From contig VZDJ01000623.1 in assembly GCA_008694505.1 (NCBI GenBank), forward strand, positions 14,844,988 to 14,908,987: DNA of 64,000 bases, written 5' to 3'. The stretch comes from Cyanoderma ruficeps. Lineage: Eukaryota > Chordata > Aves > Passeriformes > Timaliidae. The notes beneath the pieces were generated by a model. It saw only the letters and a list, made by a program, of their open reading frames with translations, ran no database searches and was not told where the DNA came from. Shown here in pieces: positions 1 to 11,480 of the stretch. Positions within the stretch are counted from its first letter, which is position 1. Every line of letters begins with the position of its first letter. A program made the translations under genes and the position numbers.

Positions 1-184
1 ATTTAAAAGCTACAAGATTTTTAGTCTATAATTTTAATATTTCTGAAAATAGGAAGGCAGAAATATGCTAGAGAGAAAATTGTAACAGCTCTGTCTGTTG
101 TATTAGTAAAACATCTTCCAGAAAATGACGAAAACAAAAAATATCATTTTTTCTTCTACCATGTAAAATTTGGTTGGAATGCAT

Positions 185-2400
185 CTCTGTAGGTCATCTG
201 ATCCAATCTTGTGCTTGAATCAGGACTATTGACAACACCAGATTTTACCCAGCCAATTCTTAAAAATCTCAAAGTGTGGATATTTCACAGCCCTTCATAA
301 CAAGCACTACTCTAGCACTGTTCTATCCATCTCATGTTTCAATATCTTCTCAAATGGAAATCAGAACATCCAAAACCAATGCTGGTTGCCATTGGTGCTC
401 CTCTACTCAGAAGAGTTTGGTTTCATCATCTTTGCTACTGAGTGCTCATAGGGTGCTCTTAGATTGCCCCTTGATCTCCTCCTCCCACCACTAAACAAGC
501 CCCAACTCCCTCAACACCCCTCCAACCTCCATACGATTCAGGGCTCTCAGAATATGTTGGACCCTCTCCACAACCCTCCTGAAGCCAAGGAATGGTCAGA
601 GGCTTTTAGAAAATAACAGATTTTTCTGCTGGCCATGCTTCTCCAAAGATAGCCTGGTATGCTAATTACCTGACTAGTAGTGAGAGTGCACTTTTGGGTC
701 CATGTTCAGCTTGGTGGCTGCAGTAACACCCAGGTCATTTTTAGTGAAGTTGCAATTCAGATGTTCATGGTCTGCACAAGTGTGTGCAGCTCTTCCACCT
801 GAGATGTAGACTTCTTACTGAACTTTATGAGGTTTCTGCTAGCCAAGTCCTCAAGTATATCAAGAGCCCTTTAGAATACAGCTCTGCCATTTGTCATGTT
901 AACCACTCCCTCTTAATTTATTATCCTCTTGAAATTTGCTGAGGGTGCACTGTGTGTCATGATCTAGGTCATTGATGAAGATACTGACGCACTTGGTTAT
1001 CCTGAGCTCCTCTGCTCATCACTGACCACTTGGTACATGCCAAGTGATGATCATCACCCTTTGGGCCTACTGGTTAAGTCAGTTCCCAACTCAGTGCCTT
1101 CTTCCTCAGCTTTCAAAGCGTGCTGTAGGAGACTGGGTCAAAAGCCTTACCAGCAGCATTGTGTGCATATGAGCGTAGCCATGCTGGGAGAAGGCTAACT
1201 AGCAAGGTAATACAGCACACAATCCAGGAGAAACCCAAAAGGCTAACAAGGTTTCCAAACCATTACAAACCATATTTTCTTTCTGATTAGCTGCACACGT
1301 TCAGCCAACACTTCCTCATGTTTGGATGAGAGGCTGTTGGAAGAGTTTTAAAGGGTGCTCCCTGTGTTACAGCTCTTCCTGCCCACAGAAGGGGTGTGAG
1401 AAATACCTTTGCAGCCACTCCCCATGACAGCTAGTGGAGAAAAGGAATCACCATGTGCCCCACAACAGATCCCAGCCGCACATTAGTGGGAGTTATGACA
1501 CGGGTCAGGTATGACTTTGTAGTCAGCTGTGTTTTCCCTCGGCAGAGAAGCATTCCTGCTCAAGGCAGCGCCTGTGCTGTGGCACTGCTTGGTGAACTGC
1601 AGCCACTCCTCTCCCCTCATCCAAGCAGTTAAAAATTTCATCAGGAAAGTCAACCAGTCTGGACAAGCACACGAACTGCTTTTAGTCAATCTATGCTGAC
1701 TATTCCAATTACCTTCTGGGCCCTTAAGTGCCTGGCAAACACGTTGTTGAGTACAACAGCTTTTTCTATATTATCTGTCACTACATCGGCTTCTATTCAT
1801 CACCTTTTTCCTTCCTCAAATTTTACCTTCATTTTCTAAAGTAGCACGCATCTGCAGAATCAGTTTTGTTTTCCGTTATGACCCTTGAGGGTAAGTCTTA
1901 GCTCAAATCGATCAGCTTTCTAATTTTGTCACTAAGCAGTCAAGCAGTGCTTGTCTATATCTTGAATTTTAGGTCATCAGAAAGGTTCTTGCTCAGCCAT
2001 GAAGGCCTGCTGAGTCCCCCTCCTTTCTGCTCAACAAGATGGTTCCTTCCTCATTTCTCAATAAGTTTTATTTAGAAACCATCCATCTTTCATGGGCCCT
2101 GTGTTTCTGTGGCAGCATCCCAAGAGATTTTGCTAAGCAACTCTCCAAAAAGGCTGAAGTCTGCTCTTCTGAAATCTTAGCAGTCATAACTCGCTTACTA
2201 TCTTTCCAGACTTCCTTTGAATCAAGAACTAAGCCAACTCATGGTCACTCTGATCCCAGCTGTTATTTATCACCACCTTTGCCACAAACCCTGTTTCTGC
2301 CCTCTAGCAGTATCAGGGGCTGGTCAGGAACACAATCAACGAATCCCCTGCACTTCCTGCACAACAATTTAACCTTACTAGAAACTAAAACCAGCAGCGA
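185..2400 (-). mobile_element. CR1 LINE fragment(s), long, minus orientation
   Basis: Reading the plus strand gives the reverse complement of an avian CR1, in consensus order. It includes a GTAGGTCATCTGATCCAA-like 3' part near 190, CCCCAACTCCCTCAACACCC near 500 and TTTATGAGGTTTCTGCTAGCC near 822-845. Further on are TTGCTGAGGGTGCACTGTGTG near 938, GTCAAAAGCCTTACCAGCAG near 1137, ATCTATGCTGACTATTCCAAT near 1689 and CAACTCATGGTCACTCTGATC near 2233. It is old and riddled with indels, with stops throughout, so no intact reverse transcriptase frame remains. The region between about 1750 and 2000 is poorly matched, so it could be two pieces. Confidence 0.75.
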
Positions 2401-2850
2401 AGCATACTGCCAAGTGTACTCATAGAATTATTTCACATATAGTTTTTATCTGCTTTGGATCCTACATGCTTGAACTTGCATTATTTAATTTAATTTAGAA
2501 GGTGATAATTGCTGTAAAAAATACAGGAAACCAAAATTTACATTCTAATTGAATTTTAAAATAAATCCAGAAAAATCATGAAGTAAAATATGCCCATCAC
2601 TGATAGTATTTTGTAGCAATAATGCACACAACTTTAAAAAAACCAGTAATTAAGTGACAACATTCAGCTTCATTTAAATTTACAGCTGAAGATTATTTGT
2701 TACTTTTCTATCCCTTGTCCTCAGATTAGGCTATTTTTTATATAGACTAAACTGAATTTTTTTCAGGCACAGATTCAATATCAGACCAAACCCCATAATT
2801 TTTTCTCAATTGAAACACTTATTTTTGTTAGGAAAAATAGATGTATTCAG

Positions 2851-2912
2851 GTTAAAAAAAAAAAACAACAAAACAAAACCAAACAACAAAAAAACTCAAA
2901 CCCCCCCCCCCC
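2851..2912 (+). repeat. A-rich tract ending in a 12-C run
   Basis: A run of A and CAAAA-type units leads into twelve Cs at 2901-2912. Confidence 0.9.
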
Positions 2913-5296
2913 TTAGAACTGGAATGAACAAACAAAAAATACAAAACCAAAAAGCAGGAGGAAGCGAGCAAATTGAGTTGAATGTTCAACCATTTAAGCT
3001 TTACCGATAGATTCATTATCACAAGTAATTTAAAGGAAAGCTTGTCATCTGCCTCACTCAAATCACTTGTACAGAGAATTCCAAAATTGCAAAAGCTTTT
3101 TTTAAGTGGAGAAGTTACTGTTCCAAATATTTGTAGCTGGCACAAATGAAAATCTGCCAGAAGTGTTGCAAGACTGCATGGGTAATAAATTTCCTTATGT
3201 GAGCACAATGTAAATTAGCCCTGTAAACCTATTACAGCAAGAACCAGGTAGTTTTAATGGACAGCACTGCAGTAGTTGGCAAACATCTTAATTATAAAAC
3301 ATTATGTGAGAAAATCTAATTGTAAATGCTGCAATCAAGGCATCTACAGGTTTCACTACAGTTATCAATATGATAATTGAATTCTCAAAAGATTTTCTGG
3401 ATTGGTCAGCAACAAAGACTTCCAAAATATCTTCTTATTTTAATGGCAGACTCATCAGCAAATCCTATGCCAGAAATCCTATTGAACAGAAAGAGTGCAT
3501 TCACTATTCTGAGTTTATAGCTGTGAAAATGACTGTGAGAATTAACTGCTGCATTTCAGTAGTCCCACTTGTATCAACAGGCAATAGTTAGACACATGGA
3601 CATTAAAAAATAAAAAAACCTCATCAGAATTTAAGGGTTAAATGGTTTGGTTTCTAAGGTCAGCGTTTCTTAGTCATTGCAGTCAGAGGAAAAAAATGGT
3701 CTTTGATTCTTGCTTGGGTGTCTCTCAGACGTATGTGCATGTCCAGTGAGGAAATGCAATAGCAGGAAGAGTCTTTTGTGTTATAACTATGTTTTCTTCT
3801 CTTTGTGCTTTTGTTTCCTGATGTAGCATACTGACTATTATCACTAATAAAATGAAGCTTGTAATAGCCTCCTCCTTTTCAACAGGTCAGAATTAACACT
3901 TGCACAGAAATGTGAGCTTTCCATCTGATTTGTGCTGTGGCATTCAGAGCCTGCTCCCATCACTTGACACCCTTATTTCTGCTGGTGCCACACGCCTGTC
4001 ACAGAAGGTCATACTCGTAGAGTCAGCAGCTCCTGTCAATAGTGCCAATGCCACAAGAAGACTTTGAATATCAGATCTTCATTAGGCAACACATTAATTT
4101 GGAAATCCAGACAGGAAAAAGAACACAGGAGTGGAGTATTTCAAACAATATACAGAGCTTCTCTGGGCATTCATTTTTTCCCCTCCAAATAATACAAAAT
4201 GGACATTGGTGTGAATACCTCAGACAAAGAACAGACCGGCAGTATTTTTCTCTCAGGAGCTAGACCAGCACAACTAACTTATTTAAAAACATTCTAAAAA
4301 TATCAGCATAGGAATGCATCTTTCTTCCTTAAAAAAAAAGTCAAAAGCACATCCTAATTAATTTCAATACATATCCTGCATGGTTCTTTGTAGGCTTTCT
4401 ACTGGATATCTGCTAAACTATTGGGCTAAGAGCGTCACTGCCTTCCCTTCTGTACTGTTTTTTCTTTTCTTTTTTCAGAAATAACTAGAAAGTTAAAATC
4501 AGCTACATGAACACAAAGAAACAGGACTAACAATACTTCTTTGTTACCTTACAAACCTTCTAACTGTTTAAATGGTCTTTTCATTGCCAGGACAGCTTAT
4601 CTCCCTTTTTAGAATTAACCCCTTCACTTTCTGTGACTTCGTGATTTCCTTAGCTATTACTTACTTTTAAGGCAGCAATTTTTTTGCTGTTTTATAAACT
4701 TCTCTAACTCTTTCTCAGCAATAGCGGTGCTGACATCTCATTACAGACGAAGACAGTTCAGCCCTACAAGCTTATTGACAAAGCCTTCATCATTGCAACC
4801 CAGATATATTAATACTGATAGTCTCCCTATACATGGCTATTTGAGAAATTATGAGTTCATTATTTGAGCATGTAAAAACATTGGTGCAGATTAAAAAAAA
4901 ATAAATCAATGTTTTAACTATTAATTAAAATTCTAACTTCTTGGAACCATTTGGAGAAAATCCATCCTAATTGCATGTTGCATAAGTTGAAGGAAATCAA
5001 TTTCAGCTTTGCATTCTCAATCAAAACAAAAGAGAAACTCTTTTAACCAAGACAGGGAAGAAAGGTGTGGTTTCCACACATTTATGTCCTGATTAAACAC
5101 TGTATCATGATTTAGTTACTCTGAATCTGTCTGATCCAACAAGTTAAGCTACTTGAGATAGTAATCACATGCAACAAGAAAAATGAAATGCAAATTAGTG
5201 GGTTATGAAGCTGATGAATATATAAGTGGATGAGATTCTTTGACTTCTAAGATACAGCAAGTCAGGTTAGAGGATGAGAACAGCCCCCTCCTAGCA

Positions 5297-5327
5297 CAAA
5301 AAAAAAAAAAAAANNNNATATATATAA
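5297..5327 (+). repeat. Poly-A run, 4-N gap, TA run
   Basis: A run of A up to 5313, NNNN at 5314-5317, then ATATATATA. The true length is unknown. Confidence 0.9.
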
Positions 5328-5706
5328 TTTCTCATTTTCTGTGGAATTAGACATTATAATGAGGGCTCATTTTCCAAACTGAACAACTTCTGTCTTCTAG
5401 GTGAACGGTAGTGCTCTTCAAACAAAAAGATAAATACACACTGTCTCATCAGTGATGACATTCAGTGTTCCACTAAAACAAGGCAAAAAGAACCCTCCCA
5501 GCATTCTCCTATGTGTCTCTTCTACCTTGAAATTAACTACACAGACACAATTCTGCTACTGTACTTCCATAAAGTCGTCACAATTCTTCAGGGAAAGGCT
5601 GAATAGAAACGGACAGTATGCTGTATTCTATTTGAGATGCACTGAATGCTTAACTTATGTCCTTTACAACTGCATGAAAGGCAACAAAGAAAGAGAAGCG
5701 TCTGAC

Positions 5707-5848
5707 CTGGTGTAGTCGTCCTCCACAAGCATGTGCTTTGGAATGGGTGAGTATCTTCCTGGTGAGATAGGGGCCAGAGATGCCTTGTACTCTAAAGTGC
5801 CATTGTTTCCAGAAGAGAGTATATGGTTTTCCATTGGTGGAGAATAAG
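5707..5848 (-). CDS. DLG2: DLG2 internal exon: PDZ2-PDZ3 linker
   Basis: This 142-nt exon has two bases, 46 codons and two leftover bases. It encodes a Pro/Ser/Tyr-rich linker with YSPPMENHILSSGNNG, then PGRYSPIPKHMLVEDDYT. This wording identifies the gene as DLG2 (PSD-93) rather than DLG1, DLG3 or DLG4, whose linkers differ. No folded domain is expected; the repeated S-P and Y-S-P motifs look like possible proline-directed kinase sites (inference). The acceptor is TTTTACCATCAG with a weak pyrimidine tract. The donor is GTCAGA at 5701-5706, non-consensus at +3 but with G at +5, so splicing may be regulated. The trailing AG would make Arg with a following G. In known DLG2 transcripts this point joins alternative downstream exons; none was found at 1-5700. 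Confidence 0.95.
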
Positions 5849-6048
5849 CTGATGGTAAAAATGAACATTTCTAGTCAGTAACTTTCAAGTCTCATTATAT
5901 GTCACAAGAACATCAATTTTTTTTTCATTTAAGCACTAAGAACATGTTCAATGCTGTATATAAGATCAAAACAAACAATCCTAGCTTGAGAAAGCTTAAA
6001 ATATAACAAGAGATAATTAACAGCTGGGTTTTCCTGGAAAAAAAAAAG

Positions 6049-6085
6049 TGATAATAATAGTAATAATAATAGTAGTAGTAGTAAN

Positions 6086-6121
<36 letters not shown>

Positions 6122-6122
6122 A
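6049..6122 (+). repeat. TAG/TAA trinucleotide microsatellite with one N
   Basis: AATAATAG units pass into pure TAG units. An ambiguous base at 6085 breaks the frame and suggests unresolved length. Confidence 0.95.
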
Positions 6123-8334
6123 TGCTGGCTTATTTGCAAGGAATTAACTCTTGAGCATCTTTAGTTCCTGAAGAGGAAGCCTGAATAGGTCTGCTGTTTG
6201 GGAGACAGGAAACATTTTTTTCACTTAAGACTAACTTGCAGAAGGACATGCAATTAGGAAAGAATGAGATTAAAAGCACTCTTTTTGGCTCCAGTGCACA
6301 GTAATGGGAGTAATATAGTAAGAACTCAATGCAGGATAAGAGCAGGAATTTTATGTGTGGCAAGAATGATGTATACATTCAAAGCTGTGGTCTACTAAAG
6401 GTGCCCAAATCCCCAGTACAAATGAAATTTCAGTATCAACATAGATGGTATTTAGACCATAAAGTAGAAAATGGATGCAAATATCTTAAATATTAATGAT
6501 TAATGCTGAAAGTTATAGTACTATATTGTCTGTTTATACATTGGGTTTGCAGGTTTTATTCTTAGTGTGCTTTTTGCTGTTCTGAAGTTATTTGGGACAT
6601 TTATGACTGGAGAAATGCAGTAATAGCTGTATTCTATCTCTAGTTAATTTAATTAGAAAAAGAAATGATAAATAGAAAAAGCAATGTTACATGCTTCTGC
6701 AGTGAGCTATGATTAATTTTTTCATGAGAAGAAGACAGCTAAACTTTCAAGTATTAGTTTCAGTCTTTTTTTCAGATGTTGAGATACAGAATGCTTCAAA
6801 GCAAAATCTGTCTATGGGGAAAGGCCATTTTCTATTCTGAAATGCTCTGAACATGTAGGTATAATGAAAGGTTCCCTGAGGATAAATGAATCTGTAAGCA
6901 CCAACAGCTTGGGAAGGGCTACTGCAAATCTTTTCAACCTTTACTCTCCCACTGGAATTGTTTCTGTCTTCTCATATGCTGCTGATCTATGATCTGACAT
7001 AATAAACCACACTGTTTTAGAACTGCAAAATTATTATTTTGGAAGTATTATAAACCTGGAGATTGGATATGGACATCAAGCATTTTTTCTTCCTGGGCTT
7101 TGTAAGACCCAGACCAGGCTGCTACTGAACAACATGATTGCCATCTGTTGTAACATTTGCTAACTAAATAGGAATCCTCAGCATGGCTGAGCATACCACT
7201 GACATGCATGTTACAAAACCTTCCCTTCTGTTTTCATGAAGCAGACCAAATAAGGAGGATTTGGGATATTTAGCTTTTCCTTCAACTTTGTCAGTCCACA
7301 ATAGTAACTCTGAAAAGTGCAGAAAAATTTAAATCCATAGCATTTACTGCCCTCAGTAAATTTCCACACCCTTAGTTTGTCTTAAGTGCCCACAGAATTC
7401 TTAGCAGGAAATCAAGACGGGTATGGATCGACTGCTGAAGATCCTGTCAAAAATTATATTTCCATTCAGTTGTTATATGGTGCAACTGGTCCCTGTTGGT
7501 AGTTGAACCCAAAGGAGACAGTTTTTAATGAACAATTAATGAAGGAGTTTTCAGCAGTGAGCTGTTTACACTAACAGGCACCAGTGGTATAGAGAGTGCA
7601 GTTGAAAAGTTAAGATTGCTGTGAATGGCAAGGGAATGGAAATGCCTGGGTATGGCCACCAGGAGGAGTGGTATAAGATTATGGCATGTATTGATAAAGC
7701 TAGATTCATCAATAAGTCATCAATACTCAATATGACTACATGCAACTTGCCAGGAAAGCCTACACCCAAACTAAAACAAATATTCAAGCCATTAAGAGGT
7801 GGTAGTTGGAGATAAAGACTAGTTTGGAGGCTAGGACACTCAGATAAGGAGACAGGAGAGATGTGAGTAAATCCTGAAGACATGCATAATAGGGACAGAT
7901 GGCAGAGACAGAAGATCCTTACTGCTGTCATCTCCTTAAGAGTAAAAAAAGCACTCCAGCAAGGAGGCTGCCAACACAAAATCGATATATATATGGTAAG
8001 GATTCCACAGCTAGCCACTAACCCTTGTACATGGTCACCTCAGAGGGTCCTGGGGATTCACCTGGATGCACATCTTTCTACCTGGGTCCTAGATGTTTTT
8101 GAGTGCAAGGATACAACAGCCTGATTGAAATCAGTTTTGTTTCAAAATGAGGACATCTTCCCTTCCTATGGGATACTTCACTAAGCTTTACCATATTATT
8201 TAAACAAATTTTCCTGCAACAGAAAGGACATTGAAAGCAAGGGCAAATAAGGCCTTGGTCCTCTGCAAACAAAAAAAAAGCCAGATGAACATATACAAAG
8301 TTAATGGATAGACTGAGAATAAAGAAAAGTGGAC

Positions 8335-8545
8335 CAATGATTTATGAATTCTTCATTATGAGAGTAATGAAACACTGGAACAGAGAAGCCATGGATATGC
8401 CATCTCTGGAAGTGCTCAAGGCCAGGCTGGATGTGGCCCTGAGCAACCTGGTCTAGTGGAAGGCATCCCTGCCCATAGAAAGAGGACTTTAACTAGGCAG
8501 TCTTTAAGGTCCCTTTCAACCCAGACCATTCCGTGACTTTGCAAA
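8335..8545 (+). mobile_element. CR1 LINE 3' end
   Basis: Matches the avian CR1 3' terminal consensus: GTGCTCAAGGCCAGGCTGGA, then GAGCAACCTGGTCTAGTGGA, GGTCCCTTTCAACCCAGACC and CATTCCGTGAC. 5'-truncated, as usual for CR1. Confidence 0.88.
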
Positions 8546-9057
8546 TTGGATGTCCACAGAAAATAGGTAAAGTTTTGTAAGTAGAGCAGTGATTTTTATA
8601 TTCCAGTAGAATATTTTATTCATATATGAAATACATTTGCCTCAGGCTTCTACTAAGTTTGTACAAGATGGTTTGCTGCTTGTTCCAATTTTTCAGTGGA
8701 CAGAGCACTCCAGGCTACAAATGTAATCATATTTCCAAATGCATTTGCATATACTTATGGCTGTAATCTTCTCAAGAGTTACATTTCAGTCTGATCACCT
8801 GGACAATGGCTAATTGGAACAAGCACAGCCATGTATCTTCTACATTGCTACTTTTGCTGCAAAAATATTTTGAAGAGTTATATTATTTGCAATATTTCTG
8901 AGTGTAGCATACTTAGGTGGCAATAAACACTTCATTTTTGTAGCCTTCCAAGCTGTTTCATAAACTTTAATGGGCTACTTTGAACAAGCTATGAAAAAAT
9001 ACAATCATCGGACAAACTGAAATATCTCTTGTAAAATAAGTTGCAGAAGTCACTTAC

Positions 9058-9202
9058 AGTGAGTAATATCTGGTGGGCCATATGGATCTGTCATGTAAAT
9101 GGTGGTGGGCTTTCCAACTTTCAGATAAACTACATCTGATGTGTTCTTCAGTATCGCTACTGCCTCTTCGTGGGTAACTTCTTCTAAACTGTAATTATTT
9201 AC
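9058..9202 (-). CDS. DLG2: DLG2 internal exon: C-terminal half of PDZ2
   Basis: This 145-nt exon has 48 codons and one leftover base. It starts [18 protein letters not shown] and ends [13 protein letters not shown], the last strands and helix B of PDZ2 plus the first linker residues. The His in VTHEEAV is the class I specificity position. PDZ2 of this family is known to bind NMDA-receptor GluN2 and Kv1 tails; that partner assignment is family knowledge, not seen here. The acceptor on the minus strand is CTCCTCTAAG above 9202, and the donor is consensus GTAAGT at 9052-9057. The leftover T plus the next exon's CT gives Ser (DITH-S-YSPPM), a junction characteristic of DLG2. Confidence 0.97.
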
Positions 9203-10185
9203 CTTAGAGGAGAAATCAGAAACGTGAGTTGAAATGCAGAAACAGACACAAAAATAACACATCCTTGCAGTCTGTTCGGAACATTGCTGTAAATGAAGAG
9301 CACTAAAGATTATAGAAGCAATACTGCTGCAGGGTAGAAAACAGTTTTCTTAGCACATGCATATCCAAAGACTGATTGAAGTAGTAATATTGATATACAG
9401 AATCAAAATAGGTCAAGAAAGCAGGTAGTTTTGACAATAGGAAAGTCCTTTGTGATGTCCTGCTACTGGTATAATCACCAATATAAAATTGTATTTCATA
9501 ATTAATTAATAGCATGACATCCATTAAAGAAACGGTTTACATTATTTGACCTGACAAAATAAACTTCCTAATCCATCTCTTAGCCTCCATAGCTGGGACC
9601 TCAGAAATACCCAACACCCCCAAATCTTTCCATCACTGATAGAACACTGTCCATTGAAATAAGGAGAGGTAAAAAATGGCATATAGAACACCTATGAGGT
9701 GCAGGAATTGAAAAAGAGGAGTTCAGGATGGGGAAAACGTATTTTTCATTGTGAAATTTTGTCAGTTTTCTGGAAGCACAGGAAAAAGACATTGAACAAG
9801 TAACAGAATGTAGTACTAGTTCTATGCTTTTTAGAAAAGAAAAACACATAAGGCAAGGATAAGAGTAGAAGACTACAGATTAAATAGGGAAGGAAATGGT
9901 GGCAGTAAGCTTTGCCTATTTATGCTTTACTCCCACAGAAAGAAAATCAAAAGAAAAATATCAGAAGTAGTTTATTGCAGAGGCATATAAAATTTATTCA
10001 CATACAAATCCACAGCATTCTCAGAATGTCAACAACAGGCTGTCCTCCTAGAAACAGAATCATAAATATTGCCTGCCACAAAATTTATATAACTCCTGAA
10101 TGGAGAAGATATAGGATAGGTGAAAAAAAAGTAAAGGGCATAGATCCATGTTTCAGGCAAGCAGCATAAGATGAGAGAAAGAACT

Positions 10186-10390
10186 AAATCACAGAACACC
10201 TTGAGCTGGAAGGGAGCCATGAGGATCACTGAGTCCAATTCCCTGCTCCTCGCAGTTCTGCCTGAACCTGAACCATGTGACTAAAAGCATCGTCCAGCCG
10301 CTCCTTGAATTCTGGCAGGCTTGGAGCTGTGTCCACTTCCCTGAGGAGCCTGTTCCAATGACCTACATTTCACAGGGAATGTTGTATATG
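10186..10390 (-). mobile_element. CR1 LINE fragment
   Basis: The plus strand shows reverse-complement CR1 wording: AATCACAGAACACCTTGAGC, GAGTCCAATTCCCTGCTCCT, TTGAATTCTGGCAGGCTTGG and GAGGAGCCTGTTCCAATGAC. Truncated at its 5' end after this block. Confidence 0.85.
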
Positions 10391-11389
10391 AAACGTTTTA
10401 CTGTCATTTAAATTGCCATCCCCCAGCTTCCACAGTTACTGCAAGGATTCCTTCCAAAGATTATGCAGGATGGAAGCAGAATTCCCTCCTCAGTACAGTA
10501 TAACGTAACAGTATATCACAGAAAAAAAATAGTCTTTCTAGGGAATTTAGTATCAATTAATTATCAGAAACCTGATTGTGACAATAAGCAACTGCCAAAG
10601 GGTTTGGCAACTGGAAAGAAATCCAACTATTATGAATCACTGGAGGACTCTTCATATCCAGACAATTTCATCAGCATCAAGAAAAAATTATTGCTATTGG
10701 ACAGTATTGCTGAATGTAAGGATTCTGTCCAAATCTTTTTCCTTGTATAATTCTCAGGCTTGGTTTTAAGGGTAATTAAAAGAGACAATGGCAGGTATAT
10801 TATGATAATTTGCCAGGAAGAGCAGTGATAGAGCCTAACACTCAGAAGGGAGCTGCTGACAGGGTATGCTGTATTTTGACAGGTCTTCTATTTAATTAAA
10901 AATCTTATACCTAACTTCTATAAATTTCTATATCTTTTTTGTTATGAAGAGCAATAACTTACACAAGAGCAAAAAAACTTTAATAAATAAATTTCTTAAT
11001 AGGCTGGCAGGAAGAAGAAGTGACTGAAATGATGCCTTTCTTGTTTATGTATTTCAAACAGGCAGACACTTCAGATTCACACATTTTAGGAAGATGACCA
11101 AAAGGTTATCCTTTACCTCTTCTCCTTCCCACACTGTCTGTACATTGTTTCTACCTTCTTGTGTTTCATCCTAAGTTTTTTTGAAGTATAGAAAATCTCA
11201 CATAACCTCAGCCACTATAGGGCTGCTGTAAGAAAATGTTCTCAGTCAAAAAAAAAAAAGACACAAAATGAAATATCTTAGAACTGTCTGGATTTCTGGA
11301 TTTTGACTTTTTGGTCTTTTAGAAGTGAATAAAAACAATTATGACACAAATTGACTCGATGCAACTCTTTTTTCAAAGGTGTTGGCTTC

Positions 11390-11480
11390 TGGTTTTGTCG
11401 GGGGTTTTTTTTGTTGAGTTTTTTTTTGTTTGGTTTTTTTGTTTGGTTTTTTTTGGGTTTGGTTTTTTTTTAAATTTTTT
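11390..11480 (+). repeat. T-rich tract with GTTTT/GGTTT units
   Basis: Low-complexity T runs interrupted by G or GG; the minus strand is a purine/CA-type tract. Open frames here are artefacts of composition. Confidence 0.9.

Larger units (their letters stand above)
1..5706 (-). other. DLG2: DLG2 intron downstream of the linker exon (partial)
   Basis: This is non-coding DNA on the transcript side after the 5707-5848 exon. The first 2.4 kb is dominated by a minus-strand CR1 fragment. The stretch 2400-5700 is AT-rich with A-rich and poly-C runs and a short N gap; I see no exon in it. Searching by eye for the alternative linker exon or the PDZ3 start on the minus strand found nothing. Confidence 0.8.
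5849..9057 (-). other. DLG2: DLG2 intron between PDZ2 C-half and linker exons
   Basis: A 3,209-bp intron bounded by GTAAGT (9052-9057) and CAG (5849-5851) on the minus strand. It holds a TAG trinucleotide microsatellite and one CR1 3' fragment. 6130-8330 has no recognisable element apart from fairly long open frames on both strands at about 7566-8018, which look accidental. Confidence 0.85.

Noticed and set aside
2810..3208. Open frames on both strands near the poly-A/poly-C tract
   Set aside because: Translations are low-complexity Lys/Asn or Phe/Val runs produced by the homopolymers.
7566..8018. 150-codon minus-strand open frame, with open frames on the opposite strand too
   Set aside because: Overlapping frames on both strands, no recognisable domain, no splice context; composition effect.
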